From contig OY782765.1 of assembly GCA_963678275.1 (NCBI GenBank), positions 248,001-312,000 on the forward strand: DNA of 64,000 nucleotides, in the 5' to 3' direction. Below, piece after piece: positions 35,930 to 44,744 of this stretch. The translations under genes and the position numbers were made by a program. The DNA is from G963677445 sp963678275. Lineage in GTDB: Bacteria > Bacteroidota > Ignavibacteria > Ignavibacteriales > Melioribacteraceae. The notes under the pieces were generated by a model, which did not search any database, was not told the DNA's origin, and saw only the letters and a program-made list of their open reading frames with translations. Numbering within the stretch: position 1 is the stretch's first letter; every line of letters begins with the position of its first letter.

Positions 35930-36660
35930 GATAACATGTTGCCGATAGACAGGCCGCGATTCTAAATCAATAAGCCGATGGAGTCAGAAAAAGAAAAGTT
36001 ATCGGTCAGCCCAGGGAAGGTCCTCCCCCGTCATCAAAGAAAAACACTTTGAATCCACCACCTCCGGAGGTAATGGCGCTAAGATAGAGAAAAAATGTAG
36101 TATTTTTAATGTTTTCCTGGTATTCCGACCCCACCCTTGCGAATTTTAAAGCCCCTCTCCTTGATAAGGCTTTTAAGTGCGCCGTGGCGTAAGAGAGGTT
36201 GGGGTGAGGTTGTAAAGAATTTAATAACAATAGGTTAGCCGATTAATGTTATCATTCTATTTAATTGATACTATAAAAATATTTCACAAGAAATATTGAT
36301 GTTGGGGGATAATTATATTCGCGCAATCTTCCTTTCGTTTCACTATGTTAATGCCATTACCTTCGGAGGTCGGGGGAGAATTCACCTCGAATAATCACAA
36401 AACTTTTACCTGGCATTAAACTTTCTACATGTTGATAAATCTCTTACCAATTTGCGCTGAATTTAACTTCTTATTGAATAAATCGCCTCCCGTTTTGCCA
36501 GGGAACTTTTCCCCCTTACGGCGTTTTCCTCAAGCTCTGCCTGGGGAAAAAAACCACACTAACGCCAACATGTTGAGGATAATCCGGGGAGTAAAATTTG
36601 TCAAAAAAGCCGGCCAATAACATGTTGCCGATAGTCAGGCTGCTATTTGAAATAAACCGG
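35930..36660. repeat. Family B palindromic repeat element (degenerate copy)
   Basis: Shares modules, in the same order, with the copies at 60583 and 63421. These are ACATGTTGCCGATA-type head, GATGGAGTCAGAAAAAGAAA, GTCCTCCCCCGTC palindrome arm (36018 on), the opposite arm CGGGGGAGAATTCACCTCG (about 36371), then ACTTTTACCTGGCATTAAAC, TTGCCAGGGAACTTTTCCCC and GCCTGGGGAAAA. The palindrome centre is eroded. A partial second unit (AACATGTTGAGGATAATCC) follows at about 36566-36660. No ORF here is credible. Confidence 0.7.
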
Positions 36661-36693
36661 CCAGGTCGGAATCAAAAAAGGAATTGCATAAAC

Positions 36694-36950
36694 GACTCCG
36701 AATGGAGTCGAATATGAATAGCCCCGGATGCAATCCGGTGGTCTGATATAACGGACATCTTTCTCGACGCTGAAGGCGTCGAATATAAACACCCCCGGGG
36801 AAATAGTAGTTGCCGGAGTAAAAGCAAATCCGCGATGAAGTTCTATATTCGACCCCTTCGGGGTCGTGGCGGCATATTTTTCTCTTACCCCCGGGCTGCT
36901 CTCTTCTTTCGCAGCCCGGGGCTATTGATATTGAATCCCATTCGGGATTC
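36694..36950. repeat. Cluster of six REP-type hairpins
   Basis: Successive perfect short palindromes: GACTCC-gaat-GGAGTC (36694-36709), CCGGAT-gca-ATCCGG (36724-36738), GACGC-tgaag-GCGTC (36766-36780), CGACCCC-ttcg-GGGTCG (about 36850-36866), GCAGCCCGGGG-type arms (36888-36921) and GAATCCC-attc-GGGATTC (36933-36950). Several are followed by GAATAT. This is the look of a REP/BIME array of the kind mobilised by REP-associated transposases, although none is encoded here. Confidence 0.75.
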
Positions 36951-38000
36951 TTTTTCAAAAGAAATCAGAGCTCAATTCATCAGGTGTTTGCAGTTTATCC
37001 TTCCCCCGATAGGGCGTTTTCCTCAGTTTTGCCTGGGGAAAATTTACGCGACTTAACAATAATATTTTGGCTTTTTTGCAGAATCCTGGGTTGTGCAAGT
37101 TAATAAAAACGAGCTGTACTGTACTCATAAAACAGGTAAGCGTACTCGAACAATTTACCAGGGAAAAATTAAGCCGGGTACGAGCACGATTACTCAGTAA
37201 GGAGTTAAATTCTACGCAAAATGGCAAAAAAGGCAATCAATAATATGAACAATGAACAATTATTAAGGCCAAGACAACCACAGATTTTTTTGATTATGTG
37301 TATTTCATTAATTGAGTTGGAAGATACGCCACTAAATCGCTAAAACACAAAATACCACGAAAAAACTCAAAGAAACCTTATTTTTGGTCTTTTAACCTTC
37401 CAGACAACAGGATTATAATTGCGTTAAAGCATTTCTCTTTTCAGGAGCAAAATATGCAGATTTCTCCCCAGGTTAGTTCCAACTCAAGGTAGATCAAACC
37501 CCTCCCATCCTCCCCTTAACATCTTAAGGGGAGGGGATTTCGATCTTTCAATATTGAAGAGTTTTTACGATGCGATAATTATTATTGTTGCTGCAAAATT
37601 TGAAATTAGATATTATTCCCAAATGGGGACTCCATAGCAGCCGGGATGAAATTATAAAGCATTCAGCCTTATAAATCCCGTCGAAATCCAAATCGGTTTT
37701 TATCTCACGCAAAGGCTCGGAGGCGCAAAGAAAAAAGAAACCATATTCTTTATTTTTTAACCTTAGTAGCAGAGGATTCACCCACCCGCCAAAATTAACC
37801 TTATTGCCTTTTTTCTCATGGGTTTAGATAATTATTGCGGAGAGTGATCTCTAAACCATGATTAAAGGATTATATGATTACCTGATAATTTTTCGGTATC
37901 GGTATTAGAAAATCAGAGTATGAGTATGAGTCTGGTGAGCGGGTTGGGTGACGGCGCCGGAGTTGTTCATTTTGTCCCGGGGGGTGGGATTATGATTACT
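36951..38000. repeat. Mosaic intergenic repeats (families A and C)
   Basis: About 37190-37410 is a long family A copy (TCTACGCAAAATGGCAAAA at 37211, ending in an ACCACGAAAAA / CTTATTTTT region). About 37470-37535 is a palindrome family C copy, CCTCCCCTTAA-catc-TTAAGGGGAGG, also found at about 44380-44430. From 37560 to 37810 the DNA resembles 44450-44580 (GTAGCAGAGG and ACCTTATTGCC modules). ORFs here are short, lack ribosome binding sites and look like repeat read-through. I see no gene. Confidence 0.65.
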
Positions 38001-38906
38001 CCGTAAGGAGTCAAATTCTACGCAAAATGGCAAAATTTTATTTGACCATCAATTTACCGGGGAATTCTGTCTGCCTGTTCGACTCGGCGGATCCCTGACG
38101 GGACTTTTTTGGAATTTTGAAGTTATCTTAAAGAAAAATTACAGATTCTTATCTCTTCACTCTCCACTAACCACTTTTTCTTCTGGCTTGCCAGTCTATG
38201 ATTACGTGTACGATTTTTTCCCTGAATTTCCTAAGGGTACCGGCTTTGCCTGTTTGTATATCAGCTCCGCATAATAAATCTTTCTCCTTCATCCTGTTTA
38301 TCAATACAATCCTGTAAATCCTGTTCTTCTTTGCGGGCTTCGCGTTTTCTTTTCCTTTTTCGGCCTTTACGTGGAATTTACCCCCGGGGAACGATAACCG
38401 ATGCCGAACCCGACAGTGATTTTAACCAGGTAATCCAATAATCCTTCAATCATGGTTCAGACTGGCGGGGAGTAAAGAAAACGAAATGTTGAATGAGGCA
38501 GATTACCAATCCTGTTCTTGCATTAAATGGCAGAATATTGAATTGTCCGGGTTAATAGGAGGAGCAGTAATCGGACAAGAAAAATTCACCAGGGAAAAAT
38601 AAAGCCGGGTACGAGTACTCCGTAAGAAGTCAAATTCTACGCAAAATGGCAAAGTTTTATTTGACCATCAATTTACCGGGGAATTCTGTCTGCCTGTTCG
38701 CCGCGGAGAATCTCTGGCGGGACTTTTGATCAACCTCTTAACTTATTTCCCCACAATGAATTGCGGGGCTATTATCTGAAAGCCTGTCCAACGCGGCGGA
38801 TCCCCAACGGGACTTTTTACATCTGATTCATTTCGTTACAAATAGTATCATGGAAAAAAGAATCCAGGCAGGGATCCTCCGCGGCGAACAGATGAAAGAA
38901 AATAGC
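38001..38906. repeat. Two family A repeat copies with palindromic inserts
   Basis: Copies of CTCCGTAAGGAGTCAAATTC and ATTCTACGCAAAATGGCAAA begin at 38001 and about 38620. Both continue into TTTGACCATCAATTTACC, AATTCTGTCTGCCTGTTCG and CCTGGCGGGAC-like hairpin halves. A CCCCACAATGAATTGCGGGG near-palindrome lies at about 38749-38768. Sequences of the ATCCTGTAAATCCTG type lie at about 38310-38325. No coding potential was recognised. Confidence 0.65.
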
Positions 38907-39090
38907 CCCTATTTTCAGAGGCTGTGTGAAAAGTCTGGAACTCACCCTAAATCCCTCTCTTAAAAAGAGAGGGACTTTTAAAAAGTTGCGAATTATGAGC
39001 AATTTAAGCCCCTTCTCTTCCCAAGAGAAGGGGTTTGGGGATGAGTTTATAGAATTGCACAAACTTTTCACACAACCTCTTCAAATAGGG
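38907..39090. mobile_element. MITE-like element with 28-bp terminal inverted repeats
   Basis: The left end (38907-38934) and the reversed right end (39063-39090) match at 25 of 28 positions, including an uninterrupted TGTGTGAAAAGT. The 184-bp element carries two internal hairpins, TCCCTCTCTT/AAGAGAGGGA and CCCCTTCTCTT/AAGAGAAGGGG. There is no ORF of consequence. The termini resemble those of several DDE insertion sequences, so a non-autonomous derivative mobilised in trans is the likely origin. No target duplication could be assigned with confidence. Confidence 0.65.
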
Positions 39091-39166
39091 AGAAATATAT
39101 AAAGAAAGGTTAATAAGTCCCGTCAGGGACGACAGAATTAGTTTGGTTCTGGCTTTGCCGGCTTAT

Positions 39167-39217
39167 AGGGGAAAGTATAAGAGAAATATTTTCGGCGATA
39201 CTTTCCCTTTTTTCTCT
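39167..39217 (+). terminator. Terminator-like hairpin
   Basis: GGGAAAGTAT (39169-39178) pairs with ATACTTTCCC (39198-39207), followed by TTTTTTCTCTC. No gene immediately upstream on the plus strand is evident. It could shield the kinase gene at 39310 from read-through out of the repeat region. Confidence 0.55.
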
Positions 39218-39309
39218 CTTGATATATAGGGATAAATTTTTTATATATAATTGTCCCTGGAATTATTCTGATTTTTTGACTTTCGATTCAAAATATATCA
39301 GGAGTCTCC

Positions 39310-40914
39310 ATGTTAAGCGAAAAAGAAAAAGGGAAAAGTAATACCCCCGGCGTTGAAACGACAGGGCTTTTTTCGGTTCTTCAGAAGATTATCGTTATTA
39401 AAGAGCCCGATTTAATTATAAAATCTTACCTCGATTTTCTAAACAGAGTTGAAAAACCTGAGATTGCCTTTTATTACAATATATTCCGGGAGGAAAAAGC
39501 TGAATTCATATTCTATCCGCGGATGAATGGTGAAATGAATATACAGTCTCCTCTCTTTTATAAAACGACTGCAGGGGTTTATCCACTGTCTGATTTTCCT
39601 GAATTTGTTCAATCGGGCCTGCGAATAAATGATGAATATAAAAGTGAAGAATTGTTCCTTCTGAATTTTCCGCTGACAGGGGAGAGCCTTGAAGGTTGTG
39701 GATTTTTATTTATTTCTGATAAAAAATCGCTGGCGAGGGTAAATGAATTAATGGAGAATGCCGCCCCCTTTCTGGCTGAAAAAATAGCCTCTGCCTACCT
39801 GAATAAATTATTGTCCTCAACAGGAAAAGAAAGCGTCGATTATTCACTAAAGCTAAATTTCCTTGATATCACACCTGATATATCTGGGATATGTGATCAT
39901 AATAAACGAATAATTAAATTGAACAGGGCAGGACTCAGGTTTTTTAATCTCAGGCAGGAGCAGGTAGCGGGACTGGACAACAGCAAATTAAAGATGAAAA
40001 AAGGCATCCCATCGGAAAACGCCTTCGACCAGGTGTATAAATCTCTCAAACCGGAAAGAGGTGAATATTTTCTTGAACCTGAAAAGATTTGGATAGAGCT
40101 GAGCGCCTATCCCGTATTTGACAAGGCGAAGAGGTTAAATTATGTGATTGAGAATATCAGGGATATTTCTGAAAGAAAATTATGTGAAGCGCAGCTTCTC
40201 AACGCAAAAAAGGAAGCTGAAACTGCCAACAAAACAAAATCACGTTACCTTTCGCAGATGTCACATGAAGTAAGGACTTCAATTAATTCGATTCTAAGTT
40301 TTAAAAGTCTTTTAAAAGAGGAAGCTGGGGTTATGCTTCCCGGGTATCTGCGAAATAGTATCCCGATTATTGAAAAGGCGGCAAGAAGAATTATACGTAC
40401 GATGGACCTTATCTTATATCTTTCCGAACTTCAGACAGGTAGTTATGAGCCGGTGATGGCCCGTTTTGATCTTTTTGAAAATGTGATCGACCACCTCTAC
40501 ATAACTTTTCTTCATGCGGCGAAGGAAAAAGGGCTTCGAATGTACCTTACAAAAGATTCGGATGAATATCCGGTTTATGGTGATCAATATACAATAAACC
40601 AGATTTTCAGTAATTTGCTGGATAACGCGGTTAAATATACGCGAACAGGGAAAATTACTGTTGAGCTTTTTCACAGGAAGGATAAAATAATAGTGGAAAT
40701 CAGTGATACCGGAGTAGGAATTTCAGAAGAATATCTGCCGAATCTATTCGAGGAATTTTCTACTGAACATCGTGGATATACAAAGGAATTTGAGGGAAAC
40801 GGAATAGGGCTCGCACTGGTTAAACAAAGCTGCACTCTGAATAATGTGCAAATTGAAGTGCAAAGTGTAAAAGGGGAAGGATCGGTTTTCAGGGTAATAT
40901 TTAATTCTGCCTGA
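39310..40914 (+). CDS. PAS-containing sensor histidine kinase
   Basis: 534 residues, no transmembrane helix. The N-terminal about 175 residues look GAF-like but are divergent. A PAS domain (about 185-295) begins near LNFLDITPDISGICDHNKRI and ends RDISERKLCEAQ. The HisKA box is YLSQMSHEVRTSINSILSF with His319; the usual HExRTP has Ser instead of Pro. ATPase motifs are NLLDNAVKYTRTG, ISDTGVGISEEY and GNGIGLALVKQ. It has an upstream AGGAG (CAGGAGTCTCC). It is an orphan kinase with no adjacent regulator gene. Confidence 0.9.
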   Translation: MLSEKEKGKSNTPGVETTGLFSVLQKIIVIKEPDLIIKSYLDFLNRVEKPEIAFYYNIFREEKAEFIFYPRMNGEMNIQSPLFYKTTAGVYPLSDFPEFVQSGLRINDEYKSEELFLLNFPLTGESLEGCGFLFISDKKSLARVNELMENAAPFLAEKIASAYLNKLLSSTGKESVDYSLKLNFLDITPDISGICDHNKRIIKLNRAGLRFFNLRQEQVAGLDNSKLKMKKGIPSENAFDQVYKSLKPERGEYFLEPEKIWIELSAYPVFDKAKRLNYVIENIRDISERKLCEAQLLNAKKEAETANKTKSRYLSQMSHEVRTSINSILSFKSLLKEEAGVMLPGYLRNSIPIIEKAARRIIRTMDLILYLSELQTGSYEPVMARFDLFENVIDHLYITFLHAAKEKGLRMYLTKDSDEYPVYGDQYTINQIFSNLLDNAVKYTRTGKITVELFHRKDKIIVEISDTGVGISEEYLPNLFEEFSTEHRGYTKEFEGNGIGLALVKQSCTLNNVQIEVQSVKGEGSVFRVIFNSA

Positions 40915-41240
40915 TCGAACAGCTCATTCCTTAATAATTATTATCCCGCGTAGTATGGCAGAATAAAAAAAGGCTCTGATGTTTTTCAAGATATGGAACT
41001 GTAGATTTTGACATTTCACTCTCTACTAACCACACTCACTACCTGTCAACCTCTGGCTGTTTTGAAAAATCTTGTCGTTCAATATTTCGGGCAATGCCGG
41101 TTTACTGATTAACTTTATGTTAAAAGTGATTATTAGGCTGACTTGATAAGAAATAATCGAAAATGATTTTTTATTTTTGGAATGAATCTAATTAAGTTTT
41201 AAGTTTTTGATTGATGAAAACAATAATACCGGAGAAAGTA
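40915..41240. other. Intergenic spacer before transketolase
   Basis: Contains a TTTCACTCTCTACTAACCAC-type heptamer stretch at about 41014-41045 and partial repeat debris. The transketolase promoter presumably lies at about 41100-41200, but no clear consensus was found. No gene seen. Confidence 0.5.
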
Positions 41241-43208
41241 ATGGATTATAATCTTATCCAGAAAAAGGAATTTGATAAAGTAAGAGCTTTTGAAGGAGAG
41301 TGGGCGAAAAAAATGGAGCTCTTTGCCGAAATGTGCCGATATAACACTCTTGTGGCAGTTAAAAAAGCTGGATCGGGGCATCTCGGTTCAAGTCTGAGCG
41401 CGACCGACATAGTCACCTATCTTTATCTCAATGAAATGAATCTGTTTGAAAAAGGAGTTGACTCACCTGACAGGGATATATATTTTTCTTCAAAAGGGCA
41501 TGATGTTCCCGGGCTGTACTCTCTCTTTTACGCTCTCGGAATTATCCCCGCGGAAAAATTGCTGATGCTGCGAAGACTCAACGGACTGGACGGGCATCCT
41601 GAAGTAAGGCAGCGGGGTATCGAAGCATCCACCGGTTCACTTGGAATGGGTATCTCAAAAGCAAAAGGAATGGCATGGGCGAAAGCCTATAAAGGATATG
41701 AAGGGCATGTATATGTGCTTACCGGAGATGGTGAATTCCAGGAGGGGCAGATATTTGAATCAATTCAGGCCGCGGCGCATCAGAATGTTACCGGAATGAC
41801 CGCCATAATGGATCATAATAAATACCAGACAGATATGCTTGTTGAGGATGTGAACTCCATTGAAGATGTTGTCAGAAAAGTTGAATCATTCGGCTGGCAT
41901 GTCGAAAGAATAAATGGTCACGATTATAAGGTGCTGAAAGCCACTTTCGATAAACTGAAAAATATAACTGATAAGCCCAAAATGATCATTGCCGATACCA
42001 TTAAAGGAAAAGGGGTATCGTTCATGGAGAAACCTGAGATGGAAGAAGCGTCGGGCAAGACATATTACAAATGGCACTCGGGAGCTCCGAATGATGAAAG
42101 TTATGTCAAGGGTCTTGAAGAAGTCAGCGCGACGATAAACAAACTTGCCGGTGAACTTGGTATCGGGTCAATTGAGATTCCGGAGAATAAAGCGGAAGGC
42201 AAAGAGTCATTCAAGGCCGCAAAAGAATTTGTTACCGAAGCCTACGGAGATACACTTTGCGAACTGGGTAAAACAAATGAAAACCTCGTGGTAATCGACG
42301 GGGACCTTTCAGCCGACTGTAAGCTGAGAAAATTTGAAAAGATGTATCCCGACAGGTTTGTTGAAAATGGAATAGCTGAGCAGGATATGGCTTCTATGGC
42401 CGGGGGAATGGCGCGCATGGGACTTATTCCGGTAGTCAGCACCTTCGCCAGTTTCCTTGCCGCGAGAGCCAATGAACAGATATATAATAACGCGGGAGAA
42501 AAAACGAAGGTTATTTATACCTGTCATTTCTCAGGTATTATTCCAGCCGGCCCGGGAAAATCTCATCAGAGTGTAAGGGATATATCGCTGATGGGAGCCT
42601 TACCTAATATGACAATTCTACAGCCATGTAATGCTTTCGAAACCAGGAAAGTTGTTGAGTATTGCGTTAATGAAACAAAGGATAATTGCTGTATTCGTCT
42701 GGTTATCGGACCTTCGCCGGAAACGATAAAACTACCGGACAATTATGAATTTAAAGTTGGCCGGGGCTCGACTCTTATTGAGGGAGAAGATGCTGTAATA
42801 TTCGGATATGGTCCGGTAATGCTTCATGAAGCGCTTGTCGCCAGCCGTTCACTGAAAGAATCAGGATTTGGTCTGAAAGTGGTGAATATGCCCTGGCTGA
42901 ACAAAGTTGATAAAGAGTGGCTTGCAGAAACAGTGAATGGTCAGAAGAAAATTTATGTTCTGGAAGATCATTCGGCTGTCGGCGGCCTGGCTGACAGACT
43001 TTTGAATGCCCTGAACGAGATGGATTTGCTGAGTGGCGTCGAATTTATAAATCTTGGTCTGACCGATTATCCTGAGTGTGGAACACCTCTGGAAGTTTTG
43101 GCCTATCATAAACTTGATGGAAAATCACTTGCAGAAAGGATTTCAGGCAGAAGTGATCTTAAGCAGGAAAGTCTCGAAGGTAAATATACCGCGGACGCTC
43201 CTCAATAG
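41241..43208 (+). CDS. Transketolase-family enzyme (full length)
   Basis: Start chosen at 41241 (MDYNLIQKK) because GGAGAAAGTA precedes it; 655 residues. The thiamine diphosphate motif is present as LTGDGEFQEGQIFESIQAAA ending MDHN. The N-terminal half has AGSGHLGSSLSATDIV and SSKGHDVPGLYS. The pyrimidine-binding half has VENGIAEQDMASMAGGMARM with the catalytic Glu, then HFSGIIPAGPGKSHQSVRDI. Transketolase moves two-carbon ketol units in the pentose phosphate pathway. The sequence resembles a fusion of the split N and C transketolase chains found in many microbes more than classical TktA, so a different ketose substrate cannot be excluded. Confidence 0.88.
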   Translation: MDYNLIQKKEFDKVRAFEGEWAKKMELFAEMCRYNTLVAVKKAGSGHLGSSLSATDIVTYLYLNEMNLFEKGVDSPDRDIYFSSKGHDVPGLYSLFYALGIIPAEKLLMLRRLNGLDGHPEVRQRGIEASTGSLGMGISKAKGMAWAKAYKGYEGHVYVLTGDGEFQEGQIFESIQAAAHQNVTGMTAIMDHNKYQTDMLVEDVNSIEDVVRKVESFGWHVERINGHDYKVLKATFDKLKNITDKPKMIIADTIKGKGVSFMEKPEMEEASGKTYYKWHSGAPNDESYVKGLEEVSATINKLAGELGIGSIEIPENKAEGKESFKAAKEFVTEAYGDTLCELGKTNENLVVIDGDLSADCKLRKFEKMYPDRFVENGIAEQDMASMAGGMARMGLIPVVSTFASFLAARANEQIYNNAGEKTKVIYTCHFSGIIPAGPGKSHQSVRDISLMGALPNMTILQPCNAFETRKVVEYCVNETKDNCCIRLVIGPSPETIKLPDNYEFKVGRGSTLIEGEDAVIFGYGPVMLHEALVASRSLKESGFGLKVVNMPWLNKVDKEWLAETVNGQKKIYVLEDHSAVGGLADRLLNALNEMDLLSGVEFINLGLTDYPECGTPLEVLAYHKLDGKSLAERISGRSDLKQESLEGKYTADAPQ

Positions 43209-43231
43209 TATAAAAGCTTAACGTGATTTTG

Positions 43232-43270
43232 GCCCGCGGGGAAGATTTTTCCGCGGGCTTTTTTTATTTT
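43232..43270 (+). terminator. Intrinsic terminator after transketolase
   Basis: GCCCGCGG (43232-43239) pairs with CCGCGGGC (43251-43258), and a run of seven T follows. It lies about 25 bp after the stop codon. Confidence 0.9.
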
Positions 43271-43345
43271 TAAAGTTGGTGAAATAGTTTTATTATTTCG
43301 TTTTAGCAGCTTTAGCTGAATTGATTATTTGAGTTTGGGGACAAT

Positions 43346-44227
43346 ATGACCAGATCATTAATTATAGTTATAGTAATCACGATAGTTTCGCAGACTTTTG
43401 GGCAGGATATCATTTTCACAGGAAAAAGGGGGATATTTCAGCCGGGAAAGATAAGCACGGAAATGTCGGAGGTTAAAATTACATTTTCTCCTGACGGTTC
43501 CCGGGCGCTGTGGGGAACAATAGGATGGGAAAATGGAAAAGGAGGATGGGATATCTGGTATGCTGAAAAGAGGGATAATGAATGGACCTCTCCCCGGAAT
43601 GTTTTTTTCAACAGCGATTCGAATGATTTTGATCCCTCGTTTTCTCCCGATGGGAAATCTATATGGTTTTTCTCTAACCGCTCCGGTGGTTTTGGAGGGG
43701 ATGATATTTATTATATTTCATCGGATTCAATTTTTAACGGTGGAATAATTTATAATGCCGGACCTGAAATAAACAGCGGCGGGGATGAATGGGGACCTTC
43801 CTTCAGTCCCGATGGAAAATATTTTTTCTACTGCACAGATGGAAAAGGAGGCGCCGGAAAACATGATATATTTATTGCCGAAATAAAAAACAGCAAACCC
43901 CGAATGCCGGAACTTCTTGCCGGAATAAATTTTGAAGATGATGATTTTGATCCTGTTTTTCTTCATGATAATAAGACAATTATTTTTACTCGTAAAACTC
44001 CGGATAAAGATGAGGCGCTGTTATATATTACAAAAATGGAGAATAAAAAATGCTCTCCACCCCTGTTGCTCGGAAAAGATATTAATACACCGGATAGCTG
44101 GAGTTTTGGTTCGGCAATAAATCCGGCTGAACCGGGTGTTTTCTATTTTACATCCTATATCCCGGGGAATAATGTTGGAAGAGTGGATATTTACCGGATA
44201 GATTATGAAATGACAATTAATGATTAA
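43346..44227 (+). CDS. PD40-repeat exported protein
   Basis: 293 residues with a signal peptide (SLIIVIVITIVSQTFGQ). PD40 motifs recur: ITFSPDGSRALWGT, PSFSPDGKSIWFFSNR, PSFSPDGKYFFYC and PVFLHDNKTIIFTRK. These form TolB-like propeller blades, four or five in all. There is no peptidoglycan-binding (OmpA) domain and no T9SS tail, so it is probably periplasmic. A GGGGACAAT site precedes the ATG. Related in class to the lipoprotein at 2824. Function unknown. Confidence 0.87.
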   Translation: MTRSLIIVIVITIVSQTFGQDIIFTGKRGIFQPGKISTEMSEVKITFSPDGSRALWGTIGWENGKGGWDIWYAEKRDNEWTSPRNVFFNSDSNDFDPSFSPDGKSIWFFSNRSGGFGGDDIYYISSDSIFNGGIIYNAGPEINSGGDEWGPSFSPDGKYFFYCTDGKGGAGKHDIFIAEIKNSKPRMPELLAGINFEDDDFDPVFLHDNKTIIFTRKTPDKDEALLYITKMENKKCSPPLLLGKDINTPDSWSFGSAINPAEPGVFYFTSYIPGNNVGRVDIYRIDYEMTIND

Positions 44228-44600
44228 CCATTAACAATTAAAAATAGAAACGACAAAGTTATTCAGGGAGTAATAACCTTGCTGAAAAAAAGTCATAATA
44301 ACTCGATACAACCTTACTTATGATTTTTTAACCACCCGGGCAACATGAATATTTTTCAGTGAAAACGCCGAGATTCAAGGTAGATCAAATCCCACCCATC
44401 CTCCCCTTAAAATCTTAAGGGGAGGGGATTCGGATCACTAATTATTATAGAGATTTCCACTGGATGTAATTTCTCTAATTTTTGCTACTAAATTTGAAAT
44501 TTGATGTTTTCCCAAATTGGGATTCCTTGGTAGCAGAGGTAACCACCCGGCAAAATCAAACCTTATTACCAATTAAAGGTTTTGTGTTTATTCAAAGTGA
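44228..44600. repeat. Intergenic repeats (heptamer and family C)
   Basis: An AATTAATGATTAACCATTAA stretch spans the end of the preceding gene. Palindrome family C occupies about 44380-44430 (CCTCCCCTTAA-aatc-TTAAGGGGAGG). A GTAGCAGAGG / AACCTTATTACC module lies at about 44530-44575. No gene. Confidence 0.6.
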
Positions 44601-44738
44601 GTCCTCCCCCGTCAATGAAGAAAAGCGCTTCATTGCCACCCCCTCCAAAGGGGGACATTCGGAATTCAAGGCAATCGACAATGTCCCCCTTTGGAGGGGG
44701 TGGCGGCAAAGTGTCTTTCTTTGACGACGGGGGAGGAC
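44601..44738. repeat. Family B core palindrome (138 bp), interrupted at its edge by an IS
   Basis: Near-perfect inverted repeat. The left arm runs from GTCCTCCCCCGTC through CACCCCCTCCAAAGGGGGAC, and the right arm is its reverse complement, ending GGGGGAGGAC. Each arm carries a sub-hairpin of the type AATGAAG/CTTCATT. The IS4-type element follows within a few bases. The flanking parts of the family B unit are missing or eroded here. Confidence 0.8.
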
Positions 44739-44744
44739 TCAACC
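44735..44744. repeat. Target site duplication, left copy
   Basis: GGACTCAACC at 44735-44744 is identical to 46260-46269, directly abutting the two ends of the IS. A 10-bp duplication is within the range known for IS4-family elements. Confidence 0.88.

Noticed and set aside
36955..37236. Short ORFs among intergenic repeats at 36-38 kb
   Set aside because: They coincide with dispersed repeat modules, lack starts with ribosome binding sites, and differ between copies of the same repeat.
44482..44724. 80-codon ORF across the family B palindrome
   Set aside because: It reads through repeat DNA with no ribosome binding site or recognisable product.
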